Positions 18,395 to 27,388 of a DNA stretch of 64,000 nucleotides are shown one piece after another. Every line of letters starts with the position of its first letter. The first letter of the stretch is position 1. The notes below the pieces were generated by a model. The model did not search any database, was not told where the DNA came from, and was given only the letters and a program-made list of their open reading frames with translations. This DNA comes from Bordetella sp. FB-8 (GTDB taxonomy: Bacteria > Pseudomonadota > Gammaproteobacteria > Burkholderiales > Burkholderiaceae_B): assembly GCF_000382185.1 (NCBI RefSeq), contig NZ_KB907784.1:806001-870000 (forward strand). The letters are read 5' to 3'. Position numbers and translations under genes: made by a program.

Positions 18395-19405
18395 TCAGTT
18401 CACGTGCGCGCCCGAGACCTTCACGATCTGCTTGTACTTGGCTTTTTCACGCTTGACGAACTCGGTGAACTGGGCCACCGACATGGGCTGGATGTCCGAA
18501 CCCATCGACAGCAGCAGCTTGCGCACGTCGGGCTGGCGCAGCGCGTCCGAATAGGCCTTGTTCAGCTTTTCCACGATCGCGGGCGGCGTGCCGCCGGTGG
18601 CGATGATGCCGAACCAGGTGCCCAGGTCGAAGTCCTTCACGCCCGCCTGCTCCATGGTGGGCAGATCGGGCAGCAGCGACGAGCGCGCGGCCGTGGTCAC
18701 GGCCAGGGCCAGCACCTTGCCGTCCTTGATCAGCCCCGCCGAGGACGCCAGGTTGTCGAACATGAAATCGGACTGGCCCGAAAGCAGCGCCAATTGCGCC
18801 GGCGCCGCGCCCTGGTAGGGGATGTGCTCGGTCTTGATGCCCGCGCGCAGATTGAACAGCGCCCCCGCCAGATGGCCCGCGCTACCGTTGCCGCCCGACC
18901 CGAAGTTGAGCTTGCCCGGATGCGCCTTGGCGTAGGCGATCAGGTCATGCACGGTCTTGATGTGGTTCTTCTGTGCGAAGGCCAGATTGACCTCCAGCAC
19001 ATTGGGCACCGAGGCCACAATAGTGACGGGTGCGAAATCCTTGTCGGGATTGAAAGGCAGCTTGCTGTACAGCCAGGGATTGATGGCATTGATGGCCACC
19101 GCCCCCATGCCCAGCGTGTAGCCGTCCGGCGGCGCCTTGGCGATCAGGTCGGCGCCGATGTCGCCACCCGCGCCGGCGCGGTTCTCGACCACGACGGGCT
19201 GCCCCAGCTCGGCCTGCACCTTCTGGGCCAGCAGGCGCGAGGTGGTGTCCAGCGGGCCGCCAGGCGGATAAGGCACGATGAAACGCAGCGGCTTGTCCGG
19301 ATAGGCGCCGGCCGCCTGAGCGGCCAGGGGCGCCATGGACAGACCCGCGGCCAGCGCCAGCGCGCCGCCCACGGCAATGCGGCGGGATAGGGAAAAGCGT
19401 GACAT
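18395..19405 (-). CDS. Bug-family tripartite tricarboxylate transporter substrate-binding protein
   Basis: 336 residues from the ATG at 19405, chosen because AAGGAGA lies just upstream and a Sec signal peptide follows (RRIAVGGALALAAGLSMAPLAAQAAG). A longer frame upstream has no such features. The mature protein begins with the Bug signature YPDKPLRFIVPYPPGGPLD and carries VVVENRAGAGG and the GSGGNGSAGHLAG loop. It is periplasmic and captures carboxylates or related small acids. No TctA/TctB membrane genes are nearby, which is common for the many orphan Bug receptors of Bordetella-type genomes. The ligand cannot be inferred. Confidence 0.92.
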   Translation of the reverse strand: MSRFSLSRRIAVGGALALAAGLSMAPLAAQAAGAYPDKPLRFIVPYPPGGPLDTTSRLLAQKVQAELGQPVVVENRAGAGGDIGADLIAKAPPDGYTLGMGAVAINAINPWLYSKLPFNPDKDFAPVTIVASVPNVLEVNLAFAQKNHIKTVHDLIAYAKAHPGKLNFGSGGNGSAGHLAGALFNLRAGIKTEHIPYQGAAPAQLALLSGQSDFMFDNLASSAGLIKDGKVLALAVTTAARSSLLPDLPTMEQAGVKDFDLGTWFGIIATGGTPPAIVEKLNKAYSDALRQPDVRKLLLSMGSDIQPMSVAQFTEFVKREKAKYKQIVKVSGAHVN

Positions 19406-19622
19406 ACGGTGTCTCCTTATTGTCGGCAAATCGCCCAAGCATACTCCAGGCAAGTCATCGGCTTGCTTGCAAGGTTTCCCGTATGGATCGATGCGCAGCT
19501 CCACCTCGCAAGACGCTCGAGCACCAAACCCAGCGCTGGACGAATGGGCGCCGCTCGCGGCGGCCGACGACGACACGCTCAGACCCTGACAGTCGGTCGC
19601 CTCGCGCCGGCGGCTCAAGAAC

Positions 19623-20363
19623 TCAATGCAGAATCTGGCTCAAGAACAGCCGGGTCCGCTCGTTCTGCGGATGATCGAAAAACGTATCCGGCTTGTTTTC
19701 TTCGATGATCTCGCCCCGATCCATGAAGATCACCCGGTCGGCCACCTTGCGCGCAAACCCCATCTCGTGCGTGACGCACAGCATGGTCATCCCGGACTCC
19801 TGTGCCAGGCCCACCATCACGTCCAGCACCTCCTTGACCATTTCCGGATCGAGCGCCGAGGTCGGCTCGTCGAACAGCATGATCTTGGGATTCATGCACA
19901 GCGAACGCGCGATCGCCACGCGCTGCTGCTGGCCACCCGACAACTGGCCGGGATACTTGTCGGCCTGGTCGGTGATGCGCACGCGCTCCAGGTACTGCAT
20001 GGCCGTGTCCCGCGCCTGAGCCAGCGGCTGCTTGAGCACCCAGGTCGGCCCCAGCGTCAGGTTCTCCAGCACTGTCAGGTGAGGGAAAAGATTGAAGTGC
20101 TGGAAAACCATGCCGACATCGCGGCGTATCGCCTCGACCTGGCGCAGATCCCGGGTCAGCTCGATGCCCTCGACAACGATACTGCCCTGCTGATGCTCTT
20201 CCAGCCGGTTGATGCAGCGGATCAGCGTGGACTTGCCCGAACCGGACGGGCCGCAGATCACGATGCGCTCGCCCTGCCCGACTTCGAGGTTGATATTGCG
20301 CAGCACGTGGAACTGCCCGAACCACTTGTTGACGTCGCGCATGCGGATGATGGCGTCTGCCAT
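19623..20363 (-). CDS. aapP: General L-amino acid ABC transporter ATP-binding protein AapP
   Basis: 246 residues. Walker A is GPSGSGKST at 38-46, the signature LSGGQQQRV at 141-149, Walker [13 protein letters not shown] at 161-172 and the H-loop VTHEMGFA. It belongs to the polar amino acid uptake family (GlnQ/AapP). It is the last gene of the leftward aapJQMP operon, 21 bases after aapM. It drives uptake through the AapQ-AapM pore. Confidence 0.93.
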   Translation of the reverse strand: MADAIIRMRDVNKWFGQFHVLRNINLEVGQGERIVICGPSGSGKSTLIRCINRLEEHQQGSIVVEGIELTRDLRQVEAIRRDVGMVFQHFNLFPHLTVLENLTLGPTWVLKQPLAQARDTAMQYLERVRITDQADKYPGQLSGGQQQRVAIARSLCMNPKIMLFDEPTSALDPEMVKEVLDVMVGLAQESGMTMLCVTHEMGFARKVADRVIFMDRGEIIEENKPDTFFDHPQNERTRLFLSQILH

Positions 20364-20384
20364 GCGGTTTGACTCCTGGAATGC

Positions 20385-21485
20385 CTATCGCGAATAACCG
20401 GTGCCGAGCCGCTTTTCCAGCGCCCGGCCGTATTGGGACATCGCAAAGCAGAACGCGAAATAAATCAGCCCGACGAACACATAACCCTCGGCGCTGAAGC
20501 CGCGCCAGGCGATGTCCGCCATGGCGGTCTTGACCGTGAGCATCAGGTCGAACGTGCCGATGATGATGACCAGCGAAGTGTCCTTGAAAAGCCCGATGAA
20601 GGTGCTGACGATGGGTGGGACCACCAGCCGCAACGCCTGCGGCAGGATGATCTTGCGCATCGTCTGCCAGTAGGACAGCCCGATCGATTGCGCGCCTTCG
20701 TACTGCCCCTTGGGAATGGCCTGCAGGCCGCCGCGCACGATCTCGGCGATATAGGCGGCGGTGAACAGGATGATGGCGATCTGAGCACGCAGCAGCTTGT
20801 CGATGTCCAAGCCCTCGGGAAAGAACAGGGGCAGCATCACCGAAGCCATGAAGAGCAGGCTGATGAGCGGCACGCCGCGGATCAGCTCGATGTAGACCAC
20901 GCACAAGGCCCGGATGGCCGGCAGGTTCGAACGCCGCCCCAGGGCCAGGACGATACCCAGCGGAAAGGCCGCGGCGATGCCGAACACCGCCAGCATCAGC
21001 GTGACCGGCAGACCGCCCCAGAGCGTATCCTCGACGTAGCCCAGCCCCAGCATGCCGCCCCACATCAACACGCCCGAGACCGCCAGGCCCGCGACCCAGA
21101 CGAACACGAGCCTGATGTTCCAGAAGCGGCGCATGCCGCTTGCGGCCACCGTGGCGATCATGAGGCACGTGGCCAGCAGCGGGCGCCACTGCTGCGCGTA
21201 GGGATAGGTGCCGAACAGGATGAAGCGGTACTTGTCGGCGATGAAGCTCCAGCACGCGCCGGCGGGATCGGCGCGGCAGGCCTCGGACGTGCCGTGCCAG
21301 TGCGCTTTGATGAACAGCCACTCGGCCAGCGGTGGCACCGCCATCAGCAGCAGCCAGGCCGCCAGCACGGTCAGCAGTGTATTGAGCGGCGAGGAAAAGA
21401 GGCGCTCGCGCAGCCAGCGCCACGCGCCGGACCGGCCGGCCGCAGGCGGCAGGCCTTCCTCGGGGATGGGACCGGGGGCGCCCAC
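20385..21485 (-). CDS. aapM: General L-amino acid ABC transporter permease AapM
   Basis: 366 residues from a GTG at 21485, one base after the aapQ stop. Several membrane segments are present, including an N-terminal pair separated by a periplasmic loop, as in AapM and BztC. The permease EAA-type loop is near IPKGQYEGAQSIGLSYWQTMRKIILPQALR. The GTG start is weakly supported, and an internal start would shorten only the Pro-rich N-terminus. Confidence 0.92.
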   Translation of the reverse strand: MGAPGPIPEEGLPPAAGRSGAWRWLRERLFSSPLNTLLTVLAAWLLLMAVPPLAEWLFIKAHWHGTSEACRADPAGACWSFIADKYRFILFGTYPYAQQWRPLLATCLMIATVAASGMRRFWNIRLVFVWVAGLAVSGVLMWGGMLGLGYVEDTLWGGLPVTLMLAVFGIAAAFPLGIVLALGRRSNLPAIRALCVVYIELIRGVPLISLLFMASVMLPLFFPEGLDIDKLLRAQIAIILFTAAYIAEIVRGGLQAIPKGQYEGAQSIGLSYWQTMRKIILPQALRLVVPPIVSTFIGLFKDTSLVIIIGTFDLMLTVKTAMADIAWRGFSAEGYVFVGLIYFAFCFAMSQYGRALEKRLGTGYSR

Positions 21486-21486
21486 G

Positions 21487-22668
21487 TCAGCGCTCCACCA
21501 GCGCGACGCGCCGGTTGTACCAGTTCATGAAGAAAGAAATCGTCAGACTCACGGTGAGGTAGGCCGCCATGATGAGCAGCACGCCTTCGATCGCCTGGCC
21601 CGTCTGGTTGATGGTGGTGTCCAGGATCGACACGATATCGGGATAGCCGATGGCCACGGCCAGCGAGCTGTTCTTGGCCAGGTTGAGATACTGGCTGGTC
21701 ATGGGCGGCACGATCACGCGCAGCGCCTGCGGCAGCACGACCAGACGCAGCACCAGAGCGCGGCGCAGGCCCAGCGAGCCGGCCGCTTCCCACTGGCCGA
21801 CGTCGACCGCCTGGATGCCCGATCGCACCACCTCCGCGGTAAAGGCCGTGGTGTAGACCACCAGGCCAAGCAGCAGCGCCGCCAGCTCCGGACTCAGCGT
21901 CCAGCCTCCGGCGAAGTTGAACCCCCTGAGCACGGGCGTCTGAAGCACGAGATGGCGGCCGCTGACCAGCCAGCCGAAAAAAGGCAGCGTGACGATCAGC
22001 GCCAGCGCCCAACGGCCCAGCGCGAAGGGCCGCCCCGTGGCCTGCTGGCGCCGCCTGCCCCAGTAGTGCAGGGCCGCGATGCCGGCAAGCGCCAGGACCA
22101 GACCGAGCAGCATCCATCCGGCCGACTCGCCATGCAGCGCCGGAACCTTCAGGCCGCGGTTGGAGAGAAACACGCCCGGCAGCGGCCGATGAGCCTGCCG
22201 CGGACCCGGCATGCCCTCGGTGATGATCGAATACCAAAAGAACAGTTGCAGCAGCAGCGGCACATTGCGCACGGCCTCGACATACAACATGGCCAGCTTG
22301 GCGATCAGCCAGTTCCTGGACAGCCGACCGATGCCCACGAGCGTGCCCAGCAGCGTGGAAAAGACCACGCCCAGCACCGAGACCAGCAGCGTGTTGAGTA
22401 TGCCGATCCAGATGGCCCGGCCGTAAGTGCTGGCCGGCGTGTAGGCCACCAGCGTCTGGCCGATGTCGAAGCCGGCCTCGCGATGCAGGAAGGCGAAACC
22501 GGTGGTGATGTGGCGGGAACTGAGGTTGTGCAGCAGGTTGGAGATCAGGAACCAGATCGCCAGGGCGACGATCCCGACCGCCAGGACCTGGTAGATCGCC
22601 GAACGTACGCCGGGATCGTGCCAGCCTAGCCGACGCGCGGGGGGCGTGCGAGGGGGAGATGAACTCAT
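21487..22668 (-). CDS. aapQ: General L-amino acid ABC transporter permease AapQ
   Basis: 393 residues from the ATG at 22668. A longer open frame upstream would run into the aapJ region and has no ribosome site. Multiple membrane helices begin at SAIYQVLAVGIVALAIWF. It includes the conserved loop VDVGQWEAAGSLGLRRALVLRLVVLPQALR that docks the ATPase. It pairs with AapM to form the inner-membrane channel. Confidence 0.92.
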   Translation of the reverse strand: MSSSPPRTPPARRLGWHDPGVRSAIYQVLAVGIVALAIWFLISNLLHNLSSRHITTGFAFLHREAGFDIGQTLVAYTPASTYGRAIWIGILNTLLVSVLGVVFSTLLGTLVGIGRLSRNWLIAKLAMLYVEAVRNVPLLLQLFFWYSIITEGMPGPRQAHRPLPGVFLSNRGLKVPALHGESAGWMLLGLVLALAGIAALHYWGRRRQQATGRPFALGRWALALIVTLPFFGWLVSGRHLVLQTPVLRGFNFAGGWTLSPELAALLLGLVVYTTAFTAEVVRSGIQAVDVGQWEAAGSLGLRRALVLRLVVLPQALRVIVPPMTSQYLNLAKNSSLAVAIGYPDIVSILDTTINQTGQAIEGVLLIMAAYLTVSLTISFFMNWYNRRVALVER

Positions 22669-22724
22669 GTCGAGCCGATGCGCGGGGCGCGGCGCGATGC
22701 GCAGGCACCGCGCACCCGGACTGC

Positions 22725-23741
22725 TTAGCGGATCGGCCAGCCGTACTGGATACCGCCGTCCCTGTACTGGGCGTTCAGGCCTCGTTCGAGCTTGAGCGCG
22801 CTGTCCTTGCCCACGTCGCGGTCGAAGACTTCGCCGTAGTTGCCCACCTGCTTGACGATGTCGTAGGCCCACTTGTCGTCCACGCCCAGGCCCTTGCCGA
22901 TGCCGGGGGTCACGCCCAGGATGCGCTGCACGTTGGGGTTGCTGCTCTTGAGTTCCTCATCGACATTCTTGGATGTGATGCCGTACTCCTCGGCTTCGAG
23001 CATGGCGTTGAGCGTCCAGCGCACGACGTTGAACCACTGATCGTCGCCCTGGCGCACCATGGGTCCGAGCGGCTCCTTGGAGAAGTTTTCCGGCAGGATG
23101 ACGTACTGTTCGGGATTGGCCATCGTGGTGCGCAGCGCAGCCAGGGCCGACTTGTCGGTACTGTAGGCATCGCAGCGGCCCGCCACGAAGGCGCCGAGCG
23201 CCTCGTCGAGCTTGTCGATCACGACCGTCTTGAAGTCGATCTTGTTGGCGCGGAACCAGTCGGCCAGGTTCAGCTGGGTCGTGGTGCCGGGCTGCAGGCA
23301 GATGGTGGCGCCGGCCAGATCCTTGGCGCTTTTCACGCCCGAACTCTTCTTGACCATGATGCCCTGGCTATCGTAGAAATCGACGCCGGTGCCGATCAGG
23401 CCCAGGGTGGTGTCGCGGGTGATGGTCTGGGTGGTGTCGCGGCTGAGCAGGTCGACTTCGCCCGACTGCAGCGCGGTAAAGCGCTGTTGGACCGACAGCG
23501 GCGTGAACTTGACCTTGCTGGCGTCGCCGAACAGGGTGGCCGCCACGGCATGGCAGAAGTCCACGTCCAGGCCCGTCCACTTGCCCTTGCTGTCGGCGAT
23601 GGAAAAGCCGGCCACGCCGGTGGACACACCGCACTGCACATAGCCGCGCTTTTTTACGGCATCGAAGGTGGTGCCCGCATGCGCCACCGAAGCGGCGGCG
23701 AACAACGCCGCCCCGCTCGCCATCAATTTCAAAGCTTTCAT
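22725..23741 (-). CDS. aapJ: General L-amino acid ABC transporter periplasmic binding protein AapJ
   Basis: 338 residues from the ATG at 23741, with a signal peptide (MKALKLMASGAALFAAASVAHA) that decides the start. The mature protein carries family patterns VQCGVSTGVAGFS, DVDFCHAVAATLFG and the SRDTTQTITRDT ligand segment. It is the first gene of the operon and is highly similar in layout to AapJ/BztA. Two cysteines (CGVST and the GRCDAYSTD segment) are conserved in the group. Confidence 0.93.
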   Translation of the reverse strand: MKALKLMASGAALFAAASVAHAGTTFDAVKKRGYVQCGVSTGVAGFSIADSKGKWTGLDVDFCHAVAATLFGDASKVKFTPLSVQQRFTALQSGEVDLLSRDTTQTITRDTTLGLIGTGVDFYDSQGIMVKKSSGVKSAKDLAGATICLQPGTTTQLNLADWFRANKIDFKTVVIDKLDEALGAFVAGRCDAYSTDKSALAALRTTMANPEQYVILPENFSKEPLGPMVRQGDDQWFNVVRWTLNAMLEAEEYGITSKNVDEELKSSNPNVQRILGVTPGIGKGLGVDDKWAYDIVKQVGNYGEVFDRDVGKDSALKLERGLNAQYRDGGIQYGWPIR

Positions 23742-23846
23742 CGTGTGCTCTCCGTTAGTAGCCTTGGCCGCCTCACCGCCTGCGCCCCGGCGTTGCCATT
23801 CAATGTACACGTGTGGCATCGTACGTGGCCTGATATAGGGGGACAA

Positions 23847-23891
23847 GGGGGCAGCCGGCCGAAGGCGCGGCCCGGGAGCTTTTTTCTTTTT
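23847..23891 (+). repeat. Dispersed intergenic repeat, copy A
   Basis: GGGGCAGCC, GCCGAAGGCGCGG (23858-23870), GGGAGC and a T-run. The same block order recurs at 31161-31201. It lies between the divergent aapJ and ftsE genes. Confidence 0.6.
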
Positions 23892-23926
23892 ATTCGTTAC
23901 TATTGCGCTTCACCTTGCGCATTGCC

Positions 23927-24613
23927 ATGATCGAATTCCAGCACGTCTTCAAATCGTATGGCCGCGGCCGCAATATCCTGGCGGACGTCAACTTCCGCAT
24001 CACGGCCGGGGAATTCGTCTTCGTCTCGGGTCCGTCGGGCGCGGGCAAATCCACCCTGCTCAAGCTGGTGGGCGGACTGGAATCCGCCAGCCGGGGCAGC
24101 ATCCAGGTCAACGGCCAACGACTGGACCAGTTGCCCGCGCGGGCGCGCCCCTATCTGCGCCGCGCCGTCGGCGTGATCCTGCAGAACACGCACCTGCTCT
24201 ACGACCGCAGCGCGCTGGCCAATGTCATGCTGCCGCTGCTGGTCACGGGCCTGGCGATCGGCACCGCGGGCGGGCGCGCCCGCGCCGCACTCGACAAGGT
24301 CGGTCTGGCCGGCAAGGAAAACCTCAGTCCCATCGAGCTTTCGGGCGGCGAACAGCAGCGCCTGGCCATCGCCCGCGCTATCGTCAACCGCCCCGCCATC
24401 CTGATCGCCGACGAACCCACGGCCAATCTCGACCACGGCAATGCCCAGCGCATCATGAACGTGTTCCGCGATTTCAACCGGGTAGGCGTGACCACCCTGA
24501 TCTCCTCGCACGACACCGAGCTGATGGCCGGGTATGCGAACCGCGTGCTGCTCCTGTCCGAACCGGGCAAGTTCCAGGACTCGCACCCCATCGCGACGGG
24601 AGCCCCGGCATGA
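23927..24613 (+). CDS. ftsE: Cell division ATP-binding protein FtsE
   Basis: 228 residues from the ATG at 23927. An upstream TTG in the same frame adds eight residues with no family match. Walker A is GPSGAGKST at 35-43, the signature LSGGEQQRL at 138-146, Walker B ILIADEPTANLD at 158-169 and the H-loop ISSHD. It forms the FtsEX complex at the septum and controls cell-wall hydrolases. The stop overlaps the ftsX start (ATGA). Confidence 0.95.
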   Translation: MIEFQHVFKSYGRGRNILADVNFRITAGEFVFVSGPSGAGKSTLLKLVGGLESASRGSIQVNGQRLDQLPARARPYLRRAVGVILQNTHLLYDRSALANVMLPLLVTGLAIGTAGGRARAALDKVGLAGKENLSPIELSGGEQQRLAIARAIVNRPAILIADEPTANLDHGNAQRIMNVFRDFNRVGVTTLISSHDTELMAGYANRVLLLSEPGKFQDSHPIATGAPA

Positions 24614-25518
24614 AGTCATTACTGCAGCAGCACCGCTACGCTCTGGTCATCACGCTGCGCCGGTTCGCGGCCCAGCCTTTCTCCTCGCTGGCCAACCTGC
24701 TGGTCATGGCGCTGATCCTGGCTTTGCCGCTGCTGGGCGCTGCCGTGCTGGTGTCGGTCGAACCGGTCGTGCGCGACATGTCGGTCACGCCCGAACTGAC
24801 CGTCTTCATGCAGCCTGCGGCGTCCTCGGACGCGGCCCAGGCCGTGGCCGAGCGCATTACCCGCGAAACCGCCGACCAGGTCAAGAGCGTGCGCGTGATA
24901 CCGCGCGCACAGGCCCTGCAATCCCTGCGCAACAATCCGGCCTGGCGCGAGGCCCTGGCCGCCCTGCCCGACAACCCCCTGCCCGACGCGGTGGTGGTCA
25001 CTCTCAAAAGCGGCGACGACCTGGCCGCGCGCGCCGACGCAATGGCCGGAGCGTGGGGTAAATGGCCCCAGGTCGACCATGTGCAGCTGGACAGCGCCTG
25101 GGTGCAGCGCCTGGAAGCCCTATTGCGGTTCGGCCGCATTGGTCTCTGGTTCCTGGCCATCTGCGTGGCCGTGGTGGTCCTGGCCACGGTTTTTAACACC
25201 GTGCGCCTGCAGGCCATGACCCAGCGCGAGGAAATCGCGGTCGCCCGGCTGGTGGGCGCCACCGAGTCTTTCGTGCGCCGGCCTTTTCTCTACCTGGGCG
25301 CGCTCACGGGCACGGCTGCCGCCCTGCTGGCCATCCTCGCGGCCGGCCTGGCACTGCAACCGCTCAACGGCGCCGTGCTGGGGCTGGCCCGCAGCTATGG
25401 CGCCGAATTCGCCCTGCACCTGCCCAGCCTGCCGGTGCTGGCGATCGAAGTTCTGGCGGCCGGCGTCCTGGGTGCCCTCTCGGCACGCTGGTCAGTCACC
25501 CGTAGTACGCGCTTTTAA
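24610..25518 (+). CDS. ftsX: Cell division permease-like protein FtsX
   Basis: 302 residues, starting at the ATG that overlaps the ftsE stop. It has an N-terminal cytoplasmic part, the first membrane helix ([22 protein letters not shown]), a periplasmic domain of about 110 residues that recruits EnvC-type activators, then three further helices. The conserved segment [24 protein letters not shown] between helices 2 and 3 is clear. Confidence 0.94.
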   Translation: MKSLLQQHRYALVITLRRFAAQPFSSLANLLVMALILALPLLGAAVLVSVEPVVRDMSVTPELTVFMQPAASSDAAQAVAERITRETADQVKSVRVIPRAQALQSLRNNPAWREALAALPDNPLPDAVVVTLKSGDDLAARADAMAGAWGKWPQVDHVQLDSAWVQRLEALLRFGRIGLWFLAICVAVVVLATVFNTVRLQAMTQREEIAVARLVGATESFVRRPFLYLGALTGTAAALLAILAAGLALQPLNGAVLGLARSYGAEFALHLPSLPVLAIEVLAAGVLGALSARWSVTRSTRF

Positions 25519-25568
25519 CGGCCGTAATCCGCAGATTGAACCAGGGGCCAGAACAGGTACAGTGAAAC

Positions 25569-25597
25569 GCGGTTTGTTGCAACATGCAACAAACCGC
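25569..25597. promoter_or_regulatory. Perfect 13-bp palindrome with 3-base spacer upstream of cheD
   Basis: GCGGTTTGTTGCA (25569-25581) and TGCAACAAACCGC (25585-25597) flank ACA. It starts 50 bases past the ftsX stop and ends 48 bases before cheD. No T-run follows, so it is either a weak ftsEX terminator or an operator for cheD. Confidence 0.55.
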
Positions 25598-25645
25598 CCG
25601 CCAATCACCAATCGACGAGTGGGCAGCGCCACCGGACTACCCGAT

Positions 25646-26296
25646 ATGCCATCCGCCTCCAAAGCCCGGGCCACCCGCCACTACTACGACAGCAACTTCA
25701 ACAGCCCTGCCGTCAAGATACTGCCGAACGAATACTACGTGACCTCCGGCGAGGACCTGATGCTCACCACCGTGCTGGGTTCGTGCGTGTCGGCATGCAT
25801 CCACGACCCGGTCACCAAGGTGGGCGGCATGAATCACTTCATGTTGCCCGACGGCGACAGCACCTCGCCGGCATCGGCCACCATGCGCTACGGCTCGTTC
25901 GCGATGGAAGTGCTGATCAACGAGCTGCTCAAGGCGGGCGCGGACCGCGGCCGTCTCGAGGCCAAGGTGTTCGGCGGCGGGGCCGTGCTCGCGGCCATGC
26001 AGCAGATGAACATCGGCGAGCGCAACGGCATTTTCGTACTCAACTACCTGAAAACCGAAGGCATCCCGGTCCGCTCCCAGGACCTGGGCGATGAGCATGC
26101 CCGCCGCATCAACTACTTCCCCCGCAGCGGCAAGGTCATGGTGCGGCGCATGGCCCCCCATCATCACAAGGGTGAAGTCATCATCGCCAAGCGCGACGAG
26201 ATCACGGCCCAGGTGGCCCAGGCCGAAGCCGACGCGCCGACCAACGTGCAGCGCTTCACGACCAAGGGCGGAATGAAGATCGAGCGGTTCAAGTAG
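25646..26296 (+). CDS. cheD: Chemoreceptor glutamine deamidase CheD
   Basis: 216 residues from the ATG at 25646. Longer upstream frames run into ftsX. The CheD fold signature [15 protein letters not shown] carries catalytic Thr41 and Cys47, with His64 in GGMNHFML. The Cys-His spacing of 17 equals that of characterised CheD. It deamidates receptor glutamines to tune chemotaxis. The C-terminus is longer than the minimal enzyme (~155 residues), with about 55 extra charged residues. It stands alone, away from any other che gene, which is unusual. Confidence 0.88.
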   Translation: MPSASKARATRHYYDSNFNSPAVKILPNEYYVTSGEDLMLTTVLGSCVSACIHDPVTKVGGMNHFMLPDGDSTSPASATMRYGSFAMEVLINELLKAGADRGRLEAKVFGGGAVLAAMQQMNIGERNGIFVLNYLKTEGIPVRSQDLGDEHARRINYFPRSGKVMVRRMAPHHHKGEVIIAKRDEITAQVAQAEADAPTNVQRFTTKGGMKIERFK

Positions 26297-26457
26297 CCCG
26301 GCTCGCCGCGGCGAAGCGACCGTATGGCGGCTTGCGCACGCAAGGCTGCCGCGTTGATGAACGCGTCCGAAAATGGCGAGCGCGCCATCGAAGTCCTGCG
26401 TACGCTTGCGTACCGGGAAGACGAGCACCGACATCCCGACCATCCACATTCCTTGCC

Positions 26458-27330
26458 ATGAATCTTCTCGAACTCTTTTTGCTGGCCGCGATCTGGGGCG
26501 CCTCCTTCTTGTTCATGCGCGTGACCACGCCCGAGCTCGGGGCCGTCGTGCTGATCGCGCTGCGCGTGGGCATCGCGGCACTGGTGCTGCTGCCCGTGCT
26601 GCGCTCGGCCCAGGCGCGCGCGCAGTTTCGATCCAAGCTATGGCCCCTGTTCGTCGTGAGCGTCACCAATTCCGCGATACCGTTCACCCTGCTGGCGTAT
26701 TCGACGCTGTACGTCGACGCGGGGATGGACTCCATCCTCAACGCCACCACGCCGCTCTGGACCGCACTGATCTCGGTGACCCTCTACCAGACGGCGATGA
26801 ACCGCGAGCAGACCCTGGGCCTGCTGTTCGGCCTGGTCGGCACGATCGTGCTGGTCTGGGACACACTCGATTCCGGCGTCAAAGGCATCCCTGTCGCGAT
26901 TGGGGCGGCACTGCTCGCGACCTTGTGCTACGGCTTTGCGGTGAATTATTCCAAGCGCAACCTGGCCGGCGTGCGGCCTTTCGTCGCGGCCTTCGGCAGC
27001 CAGTTCTTCTCCGCCATCCTCCTGCTGCCGATCGCGCTGACTCTCTGGCCCCGACACACCATCGCTGCCTCCACCTGGGCCTGCGTGGCCGCGCTGGGCC
27101 TGCTTTGCACCGGCTTTGCCTACATCCTGTACTTCAGGCTGATCGAGCGCGTGGGCGCCTCCTACGCGGCATCGGTCACCTTCGTCATCCCTCTTTTCGG
27201 AGTGCTGTGGGGCGCGCTGTTCCTGGGCGAACGCGTCACCCCGACGACCCTGGCCGGCGGACTCATCATTCTTTTCGGAACAGCCCTGACCAGCGGCAAG
27301 CTGAACTGGATGATGCCGAAAAGGGCTTGA
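26458..27330 (+). CDS. EamA/DMT-family transporter
   Basis: 290 residues from the ATG at 26458. Upstream in-frame codons do not resemble the family. There are ten predicted membrane helices in two EamA repeats. The first repeat begins LLELFLLAAIWGASFLFMR, and the second ends with GALFLGERVTPTTLAGGLIILFGTAL, the typical E-R motif. Such proteins export metabolites or amino acids; the substrate is not predictable. It converges on the oxidoreductase gene, with a hairpin between. Confidence 0.88.
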   Translation: MNLLELFLLAAIWGASFLFMRVTTPELGAVVLIALRVGIAALVLLPVLRSAQARAQFRSKLWPLFVVSVTNSAIPFTLLAYSTLYVDAGMDSILNATTPLWTALISVTLYQTAMNREQTLGLLFGLVGTIVLVWDTLDSGVKGIPVAIGAALLATLCYGFAVNYSKRNLAGVRPFVAAFGSQFFSAILLLPIALTLWPRHTIAASTWACVAALGLLCTGFAYILYFRLIERVGASYAASVTFVIPLFGVLWGALFLGERVTPTTLAGGLIILFGTALTSGKLNWMMPKRA

Positions 27331-27343
27331 GCGCCTGAAACAC

Positions 27344-27368
27344 GAAGGGGGCCTCGCGGGCCCCCTTC
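27344..27368. terminator. Hairpin between convergent genes (bidirectional terminator)
   Basis: A perfect 10-bp stem, GAAGGGGGCC (27344-27353) and GGCCCCCTTC (27359-27368) with a 5-base loop, located between the EamA stop at 27330 and the oxidoreductase stop at 27389. There is no long T-run on either side, so termination strength is uncertain. Confidence 0.6.
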
Positions 27369-27388
27369 GCTCGTGATCGCGACCCGCC

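Noticed and set aside
20385..21423. Long minus-strand frame spanning aapM and aapP (19615-21423)
   Set aside because: An alternative frame of two well-supported transporter genes, with no membrane or ATPase pattern of its own.
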